From Kaistella gelatinilytica (lineage in GTDB: Bacteria; Bacteroidota; Bacteroidia; Flavobacteriales; Weeksellaceae): a DNA stretch of 64,000 nucleotides. The DNA is taken from NCBI RefSeq assembly GCF_015679325.1, contig NZ_JADPVI010000001.1, forward strand, positions 930,001 to 994,000, given 5' to 3'. Both the position numbers and the translations under genes were made by a program. This document shows, piece by piece, positions 1-8,454 of the stretch. Within the stretch, counting starts at the first letter, position 1. Every line of letters starts with the position of its first letter. A model generated the notes under the pieces. That model searched no databases, was not told where the DNA came from, and was given only the letters and a program-made list of their open reading frames with translations.

Positions 1-2758
1 TTGGAACCAGTCGGTAACTGAAACCATCGTACTGTAAATAATCTCCTAGATAAAAAATATTTTCAGGATCGTAAATTCCACCTGAAGAGAAATTGATCGG
101 CCTTTTCCAGTCGAAGTTCGCTAAAATATCCAGCAGCAATAAATTGTTTTTAAACATACTGTTGCTCTTATATTCAATCGTGATCTGATCTACAACTTGT
201 GGCAGATCTTTCGCTTCGATGGTTCCTGATTTTACCGCATTTGCTTTATTTACAGGCATTATAAATTTAGAAACCGGCAAAAAATTGAATTTCTCAAATT
301 TTGCATCTCCAAAAAGCAGTTTCAAAATTTCGTCTTTGTCTTCTGATTTTGTTTTGATGAAATTCATGGCTTCTTTTAAAGTCATTGAATCCTGAGTCTG
401 AAATTTTCGGAAACCAGCAAAAGTTGTTTCCGGCGCTCCCTGCTCTTTTAGGTTAGCGAAAACATTTTTCCAGTCATCTTTCGTCATCAGATAGATCTGA
501 TCATTCGTTCCATCGCGGTAATCATCATGATTTAAAACCGACGGAACAGGCATTGAATTGTAAGTTCTGCGTTTTACCTGATCGATATTCCAGGGCGTAG
601 AAAGCAAAGTGAAATTCACCACTTTCACATCATCCCGAAGTCCCGACGTTTCCTGCATTCCCCAAATCGGATAGGTGTCATTATCACCATAAACAAAGAG
701 AATATCATTTTTGGGTAAAGATTTCAAGGTTGAATATGCATAATCATATGCAGTGTAGCGGTTGCTTCTGTCGTGGACATTATAATTCTGGAAACCCATC
801 ATTAATGGAACTCCAAGAAGAAGAATTCCGGCTCCAATGTTGACCGTGTTTGATTTTACTTTTGTTTGTAGATACCAAAGCAAAGCTCCGGCTCCTAAAC
901 CGATCCAGATCGCAAAAGCATAGAAAGATCCGACCATCGCGTAATCTCTTTCGCGAACTTCAAAAGGTTTGACACCAGTGTAAAATACAATTCCCACACT
1001 AGTCAATATAAATAAGGACAGGATCGCATAAAATCGTCCAAAATCTCTTTTCAACTGGAAGAAAAACCCGATGATCCCTAATAATAACGGCAAAAAGAAA
1101 AATGCAACGGTGCTTTCATTTTTAAATTTCGCAGGCATTTTACTCTGGTCGCCCCACATTGCGTTATCAATAAATGGAATTCCGGAAATCCAGTTTCCTT
1201 TATTATTTTCCATGTGTCCTTCGAGGTCATTTTGTCGACCTACGAAATTCCACATCAGATATCTCATAAAATAATATCCGTTTTGGAAGGTGATGAAATA
1301 ATCTAAATTTTGTGCTAAAGAAGGTCTTTGAACATTGATTAAGTTGTATTTTTTTACTTTTAAATAATCATCTGCTTTAATGGTTCCTTCTTCGTATTTT
1401 GTGCGGAGATCCTGAAATATTTTTTTCGCTTCAGGATTGTCTGCAATATCTTCATTGGCATAATTAAAGGAGAAATCCGGTGCGCCATACATCGAAATGT
1501 AATTAGCCATCACATCTTTATCTTCACTAAACATTCTCGGCATAAAACTTACATGATCCTGGCTGAAAACGTAATTGAAACGATCGCCAACTCTTCTGTA
1601 GGTACCTGATTTTTCGTCTTTCTCGTAAACGTCGCCCGTTTTTTCAGTTTTATAACTGCCGTCTTCATTTTTCTGAATTCCGTTCGCATCCAGATAAGCA
1701 GTGTAATTTTGACCATAAGAAGTCGGCCAGTCTCCATATTGCACACGGTTGTAATAATCTAACATGCCGATGGCGTTGTCAGGATTATTTAAATTCATGG
1801 GTGGATTTGCAGTTGCACGAATAGGAATTACCATCCAGCAAGAGAAACCGATCATCATATAAACAACCGATAAAATAATGGTTTGATAGATATTTTTCTT
1901 TGATCTCTTCGCATATTTAATCGCGAAGTAGCAAACTGCCACTAAAATAAGAAACGCGAATATAGTTCCGTAGTGAAATGGAAGACCAATTCCATTGACA
2001 GCGAAAATTTCCATTTTTCCAAATAGAGTCATTATTAAAGGGAAGATTCCTTTAAACACAATTCCTAAAATAACGAGAGTGAAGAGATTTGCCCAAAGAA
2101 AGCTTTTCCACGTAAACTCATAATTTCTCGCATAATATATTAAACAAATCGCCGGTATTGCCAACATACACATCATGTGAACACCCACAGATAAACCAGT
2201 TACAAAGAAAATTAAGATGATCCATCTTTCATTATCAATATCATGATATTCGTTTTCCCACTTCGTAATCAACCAAATTAAGAGCGCAATAAACATACTT
2301 GTCATCGAGTAAACTTCGCCTTCTACCGCCGAAAACCAAAAAGTATCAGAAAAAGTAAAACATAAAGCGCCCACAACTCCAGCAAAAAGAATAGAGATCT
2401 CCTGATGAATTGTAATTTCACTAAAGTCTTTATTTAAAAGTCTTCTGACCAAATGTGTAATCGTCCAAAACAAAAAGAGAATGGTAAATGCACTAAACAG
2501 AGCCGACATTGAGTTGATCACGATGGAATAATGTTCCCCATTACCAAATGCAAACATTGCGAAAACCGCTCCTACCAATTGGAAAAGTGCTGATCCGGGA
2601 GCATGCGTAACCTCCAGTTTTACAGCGGAGGAAATATATTCTCCACAATCCCAGAAACTGAAATTCGGTTCCATGGTTGATAAATAAGTAAGAAATGCAA
2701 TAACGAAAACAACCCATCCCAAAAGGGTATTCCATCGTTTAAAAGACCAGTTTTTCAT
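1..2758 (-). CDS. DUF2723 (TMEM260/GT117-like) membrane glycosyltransferase, C-terminus cut off by window
   Basis: The gene runs leftwards from an ATG at 2758 and leaves the window, so about 919 residues are visible and the C-terminus is missing. The N-terminal half carries many hydrophobic segments (first near residues 11-27) and an early acidic motif, FSFWDCGEYI, typical of the DUF2723 family. The half after about residue 400 alternates soluble stretches with further membrane helices and ends in a periplasmic-looking region. Family knowledge: DUF2723 proteins are GT-C-fold transferases related to human TMEM260, an O-mannosyltransferase, and are common in Bacteroidetes, which O-glycosylate many exported proteins. 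The exact sugar and acceptor cannot be read from the sequence. It stands alone, divergent from the cysteate-synthase-like gene. Confidence 0.85.
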   Translation of the reverse strand, partial: MKNWSFKRWNTLLGWVVFVIAFLTYLSTMEPNFSFWDCGEYISSAVKLEVTHAPGSALFQLVGAVFAMFAFGNGEHYSIVINSMSALFSAFTILFLFWTITHLVRRLLNKDFSEITIHQEISILFAGVVGALCFTFSDTFWFSAVEGEVYSMTSMFIALLIWLITKWENEYHDIDNERWIILIFFVTGLSVGVHMMCMLAIPAICLIYYARNYEFTWKSFLWANLFTLVILGIVFKGIFPLIMTLFGKMEIFAVNGIGLPFHYGTIFAFLILVAVCYFAIKYAKRSKKNIYQTIILSVVYMMIGFSCWMVIPIRATANPPMNLNNPDNAIGMLDYYNRVQYGDWPTSYGQNYTAYLDANGIQKNEDGSYKTEKTGDVYEKDEKSGTYRRVGDRFNYVFSQDHVSFMPRMFSEDKDVMANYISMYGAPDFSFNYANEDIADNPEAKKIFQDLRTKYEEGTIKADDYLKVKKYNLINVQRPSLAQNLDYFITFQNGYYFMRYLMWNFVGRQNDLEGHMENNKGNWISGIPFIDNAMWGDQSKMPAKFKNESTVAFFFLPLLLGIIGFFFQLKRDFGRFYAILSLFILTSVGIVFYTGVKPFEVRERDYAMVGSFYAFAIWIGLGAGALLWYLQTKVKSNTVNIGAGILLLGVPLMMGFQNYNVHDRSNRYTAYDYAYSTLKSLPKNDILFVYGDNDTYPIWGMQETSGLRDDVKVVNFTLLSTPWNIDQVKRRTYNSMPVPSVLNHDDYRDGTNDQIYLMTKDDWKNVFANLKEQGAPETTFAGFRKFQTQDSMTLKEAMNFIKTKSEDKDEILKLLFGDAKFEKFNFLPVSKFIMPVNKANAVKSGTIEAKDLPQVVDQITIEYKSNSMFKNNLLLLDILANFDWKRPINFSSGGIYDPENIFYLGDYLQYDGFSYRLVP

Positions 2759-2919
2759 AGATAAAAATTCAATAGTGCGAAAATAGGGATTTTAGGTTAC
2801 TATTCAGATATTTTAACAAATTTTAAATGACTTGGCGTGATTCTTGTCCGGCTAGGTTGCAAAATAATTTTGAAAACTCTTTTACAGGAGATGCGATATA
2901 TCATAAAACTTCATATAAA

Positions 2920-2950
2920 TTGTTGAATTATTAAATTTTTCGTATTTTTG
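2920..2950 (+). promoter_or_regulatory. Bacteroidetes-type promoter for the cysteate-synthase-like gene
   Basis: A -7 element TATTTTTG (2943-2950) matches TAnnTTTG exactly. TTG triplets at 2920-2922 and 2923-2925 give spacers of 20 or 17 nt. The start codon at 2983 lies about 32 nt further on, leaving a short leader. Confidence 0.6.
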
Positions 2951-2982
2951 CGCTCACGGTTTTCTAGAGAAAAAATGAAACA

Positions 2983-4020
2983 ATGACTCATGTTTACGAT
3001 AACATTCTTGGCTTAATCGGTCATACACCTTTGGTTAAATTAAATAAGGTGACCAAAGATATTTCTGCAACAGTATATGCGAAACTAGAATCTTGTAATC
3101 CTGGTCATTCTACCAAGGACAGAATTGCAATTCATATCATAGAAGCGGCAGAAAAAAAAGGACTTTTGAAACCCGGATCTACGATCGTAGAAACTACTTC
3201 TGGTAACACTGGTTTTTCGATCGCAATGGTTTCTATTATCAAAGGTTACAAATGTATTTTAGCAGTTAGCGATAAAACGAAAGCTGAGAAGATCGCCTAT
3301 TTGAAAGCTTTGGGAGCTACCGTTTATATTTGTCCTGCCAACGTTGCGCCTGATGATCCAAGATCTTACTACGAAGTTGCAAAAAGAATAGCATCTGAAA
3401 TTCCAGATTCTTTATATATCAATCAATATTTCAATGAACTTAATATTGATGCGCATTATCAATCAACTGGTCCTGAAATATGGAAACAAACAGAGGGAAA
3501 AATTACGCATCTTATTGCCTGTACAGGAACAGGAGGAACTTTATCAGGTTCTGCTAAATTTTTGAAGGAGCAAAATCCAAACATTAAAATTATCGGAGTC
3601 GACGCTTCAGGATCGATATTAAAAGGTTTCAAAGACACGGGAAAAATTAACACCTCGGATATTCATCCATATCAGATCGAAGGAATGGGGAAAAATTTAA
3701 TTCCTTCAGCTCTTTTGTTTGATAAAATTGATGAATTTGTACGGGTAAATGATGAAATGTCTGCTTACAGAACTCGTGAAATTGCTTTGAAAGAAGCCAT
3801 CATGGGAGGTTACACAACCGGAGCAGTTGTTCAGGGTCTATTACAATACGCCAGTTCTCATGAGTTTTCAGCAGATGATGTCGTAGTAGCGATTTTTCCA
3901 GATCACGGGTCCAGATATATCACCAAGGTTTACAGTGATCAGTGGATGGAAGAACAGGGTTTCATCAATAATGGTGTTCCTAATTACGAAGAAGTCTTCA
4001 AAACGGAAGTAATAAAATAA
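2983..4020 (+). CDS. Cysteine-synthase-family PLP enzyme, probable L-cysteate synthase
   Basis: A 345-residue fold-type II PLP enzyme. The Schiff-base lysine is Lys45 in NPGHSTKDR and the phosphate/substrate loop is TSGNTG near residues 68-73; a glycine-rich GTGTGGT loop lies near residue 180. Ordinary O-acetylserine sulfhydrylases usually read NPGGSVKDR at the lysine, so the HST variant hints at a different substrate. The next gene is an alpha-oxoamine-synthase-type acyltransferase. In flavobacteria such pairs are linked to sulfonolipid synthesis, where a cysteine-synthase relative makes L-cysteate from O-phosphoserine and sulfite. I infer that role from the pairing and motif change; a cysteine synthase remains the alternative. 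A short C-terminal extension (GVPNYEEVF region) is also present. Confidence 0.8.
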   Translation: MTHVYDNILGLIGHTPLVKLNKVTKDISATVYAKLESCNPGHSTKDRIAIHIIEAAEKKGLLKPGSTIVETTSGNTGFSIAMVSIIKGYKCILAVSDKTKAEKIAYLKALGATVYICPANVAPDDPRSYYEVAKRIASEIPDSLYINQYFNELNIDAHYQSTGPEIWKQTEGKITHLIACTGTGGTLSGSAKFLKEQNPNIKIIGVDASGSILKGFKDTGKINTSDIHPYQIEGMGKNLIPSALLFDKIDEFVRVNDEMSAYRTREIALKEAIMGGYTTGAVVQGLLQYASSHEFSADDVVVAIFPDHGSRYITKVYSDQWMEEQGFINNGVPNYEEVFKTEVIK

Positions 4021-4039
4021 TATAGCGTAAAAGAAAATT

Positions 4040-4076
4040 AAAAAACCTTTTTGTAATAGCCGAAAGGTTTTTTTTG
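4040..4076 (+). terminator. Intrinsic terminator after the cysteate-synthase-like gene
   Basis: An inverted repeat AAAAACCTTT / AAAGGTTTTT followed by a run of T sits 20 nt after the stop codon. It separates this gene from the acyltransferase 55 nt further on, so the pair may be transcribed separately or by partial read-through. Confidence 0.7.
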
Positions 4077-4131
4077 TAGTATAAATTAATTCAATTTTTT
4101 TTCATAAATTACAAAATAATAAGATAAAATA

Positions 4132-5406
4132 ATGACAGATATTTTTGATCGTCTTCGGGGAAATCCAGGTCCATTGGGCCAGTTTGCAGATTATGCAGAA
4201 GGATATTTTGTTTTCCCAAAGTTAGAAGGTCCTATTGGTCCAAGAATGAGGTTTCAAGGAAGAGAAGTTATATTTTGGAGTGCCAATGATTATTTAGGCC
4301 TTTGTAACCACCCGGAAGTTTTAGAAGCTGATGCAAAAGCAGCTGCACAATACGGAATGTTTTATCCAATGGGAGCCAGAGCAATGTCTGGCGAAACAGA
4401 AGAGCACCAGCAACTGGAAAGAGAGTTAGCAGAATTTGTAGATAAAGAAGCAGCTTATCTCTTAAACTTTGGTTATCAGGGAATGGTTTCCACGATTGAT
4501 GCCTTGGTCGGAAGACATGATGTGATCGTGTATGATGCCGATTCTCACGCTTGTATCGTTGATGGAGTGCGTTTGCACATGGGTAAAAGTTTTACCTACA
4601 AACACAATGATATCGAAAGTCTGGAAAAAAATCTTGTTCGTGCAACAAAAGTGGCGCAGGAACAGGGAGGCGGAATTTTGGTGATTACAGAAGGTGTCTT
4701 CGGAATGCGTGGTTTGCAGGGTAAGATCAAAGAGATCTGTGCTTTGAAATCTAAATTTAGTTTTAGACTTTTAGTTGATGATGCTCATGGATTCGGAACT
4801 TTAGGAGAAACCGGAGCCGGTGCAGGTGAAGAGCAAGGTTGTCAGGATCAAATTGATGTTTACTTTTCGACTTTCGCAAAATCGATGGCAGGTTTCGGAG
4901 CTTTTATAGCAGGTGATGCAGATATCATCCGTATTTTAAAATACAATTTACGCTCGCAGGTTTTTGCAAAATCTTTAACAATGCCAATGGTTATCGGAGG
5001 TTTAAAAAGATTGGATCTTTTAAGAACACGACCTGAAATTAAAGCAAAATTGTGGGAAAACGTACATAAATTACAAAACGGACTTATCGAAAGAGGTTTC
5101 AACATCGGTGGTTCAAACACTTGTGTGACGCCTGTAATGATGCAGGGTTCAACGGTTGAAGCTACTCTACTTTCCAGAGATCTAAGAGAGAATTTCGGAA
5201 TATTTACTTCAGTTGTAATTTATCCTGTGATTCCAAAAGGAATGATTTTATTAAGATTAATACCAACAGCATCGCATACCGATTCTGAGATCAATGAAAC
5301 ATTGGCTGCATTTGAAGAAATTCAGAAAAAATTAGTTTCAGGATTTTATAAAGAGCAGGAAAAGAAATTATTGGAGGAAAAAAATCTTCAATTTAAAGAC
5401 CGATAG
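4132..5406 (+). CDS. Alpha-oxoamine synthase family acyltransferase, probable cysteate acyltransferase (sulfonolipid synthesis)
   Basis: A 424-residue fold-type I PLP enzyme of the KBL/AONS/serine palmitoyltransferase family. The SANDYLGL motif is near residue 52, the DDAHGFGTLGETGAG cofactor-binding stretch near residues 215-230, and the PLP lysine is Lys250 in STFAKSMAG. The N-terminus (FDRLRGNPGPLGQFADYAEGY) is not that of biotin-pathway or threonine-catabolism enzymes but resembles the flavobacterial enzyme that condenses cysteate with a fatty acyl thioester to give 3-ketocapnine. Together with the preceding gene this suggests the first committed steps of capnine/sulfobacin-type sulfonolipids. 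Automatic annotation would call it glycine C-acetyltransferase or serine palmitoyltransferase; sphingolipid synthesis is the main alternative. Confidence 0.8.
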   Translation: MTDIFDRLRGNPGPLGQFADYAEGYFVFPKLEGPIGPRMRFQGREVIFWSANDYLGLCNHPEVLEADAKAAAQYGMFYPMGARAMSGETEEHQQLERELAEFVDKEAAYLLNFGYQGMVSTIDALVGRHDVIVYDADSHACIVDGVRLHMGKSFTYKHNDIESLEKNLVRATKVAQEQGGGILVITEGVFGMRGLQGKIKEICALKSKFSFRLLVDDAHGFGTLGETGAGAGEEQGCQDQIDVYFSTFAKSMAGFGAFIAGDADIIRILKYNLRSQVFAKSLTMPMVIGGLKRLDLLRTRPEIKAKLWENVHKLQNGLIERGFNIGGSNTCVTPVMMQGSTVEATLLSRDLRENFGIFTSVVIYPVIPKGMILLRLIPTASHTDSEINETLAAFEEIQKKLVSGFYKEQEKKLLEEKNLQFKDR

Positions 5407-5430
5407 TATTTTTCAAAAATTTATTTATAT

Positions 5431-5462
5431 AAACCGTTTGAAAAATTCAGACGGTTTTTTAA
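5431..5462 (+). terminator. Intrinsic terminator
   Basis: The imperfect hairpin AAACCGTTTGAA / TTCAGACGGTTT followed by T residues lies 25 nt after the acyltransferase stop codon. Confidence 0.7.
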
Positions 5463-5484
5463 TACCCCAAACTAAAAACAAAAT

Positions 5485-5895
5485 ATGGAACAAATCATTA
5501 TAACCAAACAAGATAGCACCAGAATTCATAATGCAATTCGCGATGCAAAACTGAAGAATGCGATTAAAAAAGAAGATGCAGATAAATTATTGGCAGAGTT
5601 ACACAGTGCGAAAATAGTTTCGTCCGAAGATATTCCGAAAGATGTAGTAACCATGAATTCTATTGTAAAAATTCATTTTCAAAACAATAAAAACAGCGTT
5701 CAGTTTCAAATTGTTTATCCACATTTGGCGAATATCAAAGAAAATAAAATTTCCATTTTTTCCTCGGTTGCCTCTGCTTTAATTGGTTACCGTGTTCACG
5801 ATGAAATCGACTGGTTAATTCCTTCCGGAATGACGAAAATTGTCATCGATGAAATTATTTACCAACCTGAAGCTGCAGGTGATTTTGATTTATAA
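5485..5895 (+). CDS. Rnk / GreA-GreB C-terminal-domain-like protein
   Basis: 136 residues. The N-terminal third is a predicted helical hairpin (about residues 5-45) and the rest matches the FKBP-like C-terminal domain of GreA/GreB, including DVVTMNSIVKI and the LIGYRVHDEIDWLIPSG stretch characteristic of Rnk. Rnk-type proteins bind RNA polymerase but their coiled-coil is too short to stimulate transcript cleavage as GreA does. It stands alone between a terminator and a long AT-rich spacer. The exact physiological role cannot be read from the sequence. Confidence 0.75.
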   Translation: MEQIIITKQDSTRIHNAIRDAKLKNAIKKEDADKLLAELHSAKIVSSEDIPKDVVTMNSIVKIHFQNNKNSVQFQIVYPHLANIKENKISIFSSVASALIGYRVHDEIDWLIPSGMTKIVIDEIIYQPEAAGDFDL

Positions 5896-5901
5896 ATTTA
5901 A

Positions 5902-6132
5902 AACCACATAAGTCACAAAAGTTTTTAATATTTTGAAGGTTAAAGATTTCGTATTAAAGATAAAAAAAGGTTGAAGCAACAGCGTTTTACTTATTTGAAC
6001 TTTAATTCAAAGATCTTTTTGCTTTTCACTTTTGTTAATTTTGTGGTTTAAAAAATTCTATTATAAGTTTTTGCCATTTACTACACTTTTTTACATATTA
6101 ATTCAGCATACTCTTGTGACTTTTGTGGTTAA
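5902..6132. repeat. Inverted copies of a dispersed CCACAAAAGTCACAA-type repeat in a 270-nt spacer
   Basis: The spacer 5896-6165 contains AACCACATAAGTCACAAAAG (5902-5921) and, inverted, CTTGTGACTTTTGTGGTT (6113-6130), about 190 nt apart. A third, weaker inverted copy lies at 6028-6049. Related direct-orientation copies occur at 15229-15254 and 16504-16530, always downstream of genes. The rest of the spacer is AT-rich with no coding potential that I can support. Confidence 0.6.
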
Positions 6133-6165
6133 GTTATTTACAATAAATTTGCAAAAAGATTCCTA

Positions 6166-8361
6166 TTGAAAGATCTCCTTCTCATCACTCCGCCTTTTAC
6201 TCAGCTCAATACGCCTTATCCGGCAACGGCTTATATTAAAGGGTTTTTGAACACCAAAAATATTTCAAGTCATCAAATTGATCTTGGAATTGAAGTCATA
6301 TTGGCATTATTTTCAAAAAACGGAATTGAAAAAGTCTTTTCAAAAAATATTGATTCACCAGAAACTTCCGAAAATTCAAAGCGAATTTTTGCTTTAAGAG
6401 ATGAATATATCAAAACCATCGAGCAGGTTATTCTCTTTCTACAAAATAAAAATCCAACTTTAGCAAGACAGATTTGCACAATGAATTTTTTGCCGGAAGC
6501 ATCACGTTTTAATCAGCTCGATGATATGGAGTTTGCGTTCGGAAATATGGGATTACAAGATAAAGCGAAACATCTTGCCACTTTATATTTAGAAGATATT
6601 TCAGATTATATTGTCGAAAATATTGATGCTGATTTCGGTTTTAGCAGATATGCAGAACGAATCGGTCAAAGTGCGAATTCTTTTGATGAATTGTATTCAA
6701 AGTTAAATGCTCCTCAAACTTTTACAGATGAATTTACCTTAAAGATCTTAAAGGAAAAATTAGATCTTATCCAACCGAAAATGGTTTGCTTTTCCGTGCC
6801 GTTTCCGGGGAATTTATATGCTGCTTTTCGGTCTGCACAATTTATAAAGGCAAATTATCCAAACCTGAGAATTGTTATGGGCGGCGGTTTTCCAAATACG
6901 GAACTTCGCGAACTGAAAGATGCGAGAGTTTTCGAGTTTTTCGATTATATCACTTTAGATGATGGCGAATTACCGATTGACCTGGTTTATGAAAATGCGA
7001 TTTTGAATTCAAATATTTCTGAAGGAGAATTCAAAAGAACTTTTATTTTAGAAAATCAGGAAGTAACTTATAAAAATAACACTTCAAAACCCGACTACAA
7101 GCAAGCTTTTATTGGAACTCCGGATTACAGCGATCTGCTTTTAGATAAATACATTTCGGTCATAGAAATTGCCAATCCGATGCACAGTTTATGGAGCGAC
7201 GGACGATGGAATAAATTGACAATGGCGCACGGTTGCTATTGGGGAAAATGTACTTTTTGCGATATTTCTTTAGATTACGTGAAAATGTACGAACCCATTT
7301 CTGCTAAGATTTTAGTGGACAGAATGCAAGAATTAATCGCACAAACTGGCGAAACAGGTTTTCATTTCGTGGACGAAGCTGCACCACCGGCTTTGATGCG
7401 TGAAGTTGCATTAGAAATTCTTCGTAGAAATTTAGTCGTGACTTGGTGGACGAATATTAGATTTGAAAAAAGTTTTACTAAAGATTTATGTTTCTTATTG
7501 AAGATCTCAGGTTTGGTGGCAGTTTCGGGCGGACTGGAAGTTGCGAGTGATCGTTTGCTAAAATTAATAGACAAAGGCGTTTCTGTAGATCAAGTTGCGA
7601 AAGTAACTCGAAATTTCACTGAAGCCGGAGTTATGGTTCACTCCTATTTGATGTTTGGTTTTCCGACGCAAACGGTTCAGGAAACGGTAGATTCTTTGGA
7701 AATGGTTCGTCAGCTTTTCGAGATGGGAATTTTGCAAAGCGGTTTTTGGCATCAGTTTTCGATGACGGCGCATTCACCAATCGGAAAAAATCCTGATGAA
7801 TTTGGAGTTCAACCGCTTAAAAAAGAAATTTTATTCGCCAATAACGATATTGAATTTACCGATAGTACAGGGATTGATCACAGCAAATTTAGTTTTGGCT
7901 TAAAGAAATCTTTACTCAATTTTATGCACGGAATTAACTTTGACCTTCCCTTAAAAGACTGGTTTGATTTCAAAATTCCGAAAACGACGATTCATCCAGA
8001 TTATATTCACGATTGCCTTTTAGAAGAAGAGAATTTTATTTTTAAAGCAAATTCAAAATTAGTTTTCCTGGATAAAAATCCGCAAACTGAAAATTTTGTA
8101 AAAAGAACAAAAGCCGGAACTTTTGAGTTTACAAAACTTACCTTTCATCTCCGAACAAATATTGTAAAGCTCGAATTAGAAAGAGAAAAGGCAGAATGGT
8201 TACTCAAAATCTTTAAGGAAAATTCCACAGAAAATCCAAAGAAAATAACGTTGCAACAGTTGAAAAATCAATTTGAAGAAATCTTTGAAGACTTCGAATT
8301 ATTCTGGTTTTCTAAACCAATTCAGCAATTAAAAGAAAACGGCGTTATTCTAAGTTTGTAG
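6166..8361 (+). CDS. B12-binding-type radical SAM protein with CX4CX2C cluster motif
   Basis: 731 residues from a TTG start at 6166; I see no better upstream ATG. An N-terminal Rossmann-like region (about residues 1-280) resembles cobalamin-binding domains, with MVCFSVPFPGN and the GGGFPN turn, but lacks a clear DxHxxG base-on motif. The radical SAM domain begins near residue 350: the cluster cysteines are Cys357, Cys362 and Cys365 in HGCYWGKCTFCD, a CX4CX2C spacing instead of CX3CX2C. Later elements fit the TIM-barrel (FHFVDEAAPP, SGGLEVASDRLL, HSYLMFGFPTQT). The C-terminal 170 residues show no recognisable domain. The substrate is unknown and the neighbours give no pathway. Confidence 0.8.
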   Translation: MKDLLLITPPFTQLNTPYPATAYIKGFLNTKNISSHQIDLGIEVILALFSKNGIEKVFSKNIDSPETSENSKRIFALRDEYIKTIEQVILFLQNKNPTLARQICTMNFLPEASRFNQLDDMEFAFGNMGLQDKAKHLATLYLEDISDYIVENIDADFGFSRYAERIGQSANSFDELYSKLNAPQTFTDEFTLKILKEKLDLIQPKMVCFSVPFPGNLYAAFRSAQFIKANYPNLRIVMGGGFPNTELRELKDARVFEFFDYITLDDGELPIDLVYENAILNSNISEGEFKRTFILENQEVTYKNNTSKPDYKQAFIGTPDYSDLLLDKYISVIEIANPMHSLWSDGRWNKLTMAHGCYWGKCTFCDISLDYVKMYEPISAKILVDRMQELIAQTGETGFHFVDEAAPPALMREVALEILRRNLVVTWWTNIRFEKSFTKDLCFLLKISGLVAVSGGLEVASDRLLKLIDKGVSVDQVAKVTRNFTEAGVMVHSYLMFGFPTQTVQETVDSLEMVRQLFEMGILQSGFWHQFSMTAHSPIGKNPDEFGVQPLKKEILFANNDIEFTDSTGIDHSKFSFGLKKSLLNFMHGINFDLPLKDWFDFKIPKTTIHPDYIHDCLLEEENFIFKANSKLVFLDKNPQTENFVKRTKAGTFEFTKLTFHLRTNIVKLELEREKAEWLLKIFKENSTENPKKITLQQLKNQFEEIFEDFELFWFSKPIQQLKENGVILSL

Positions 8362-8454
8362 TTTACTTTATATCACGAGCATATCATGGAATTTTAAATA
8401 TTCCAATTTTATTCTGCAAAAATATTACAAAAAGGGAGAAAACATTTAAAATTT

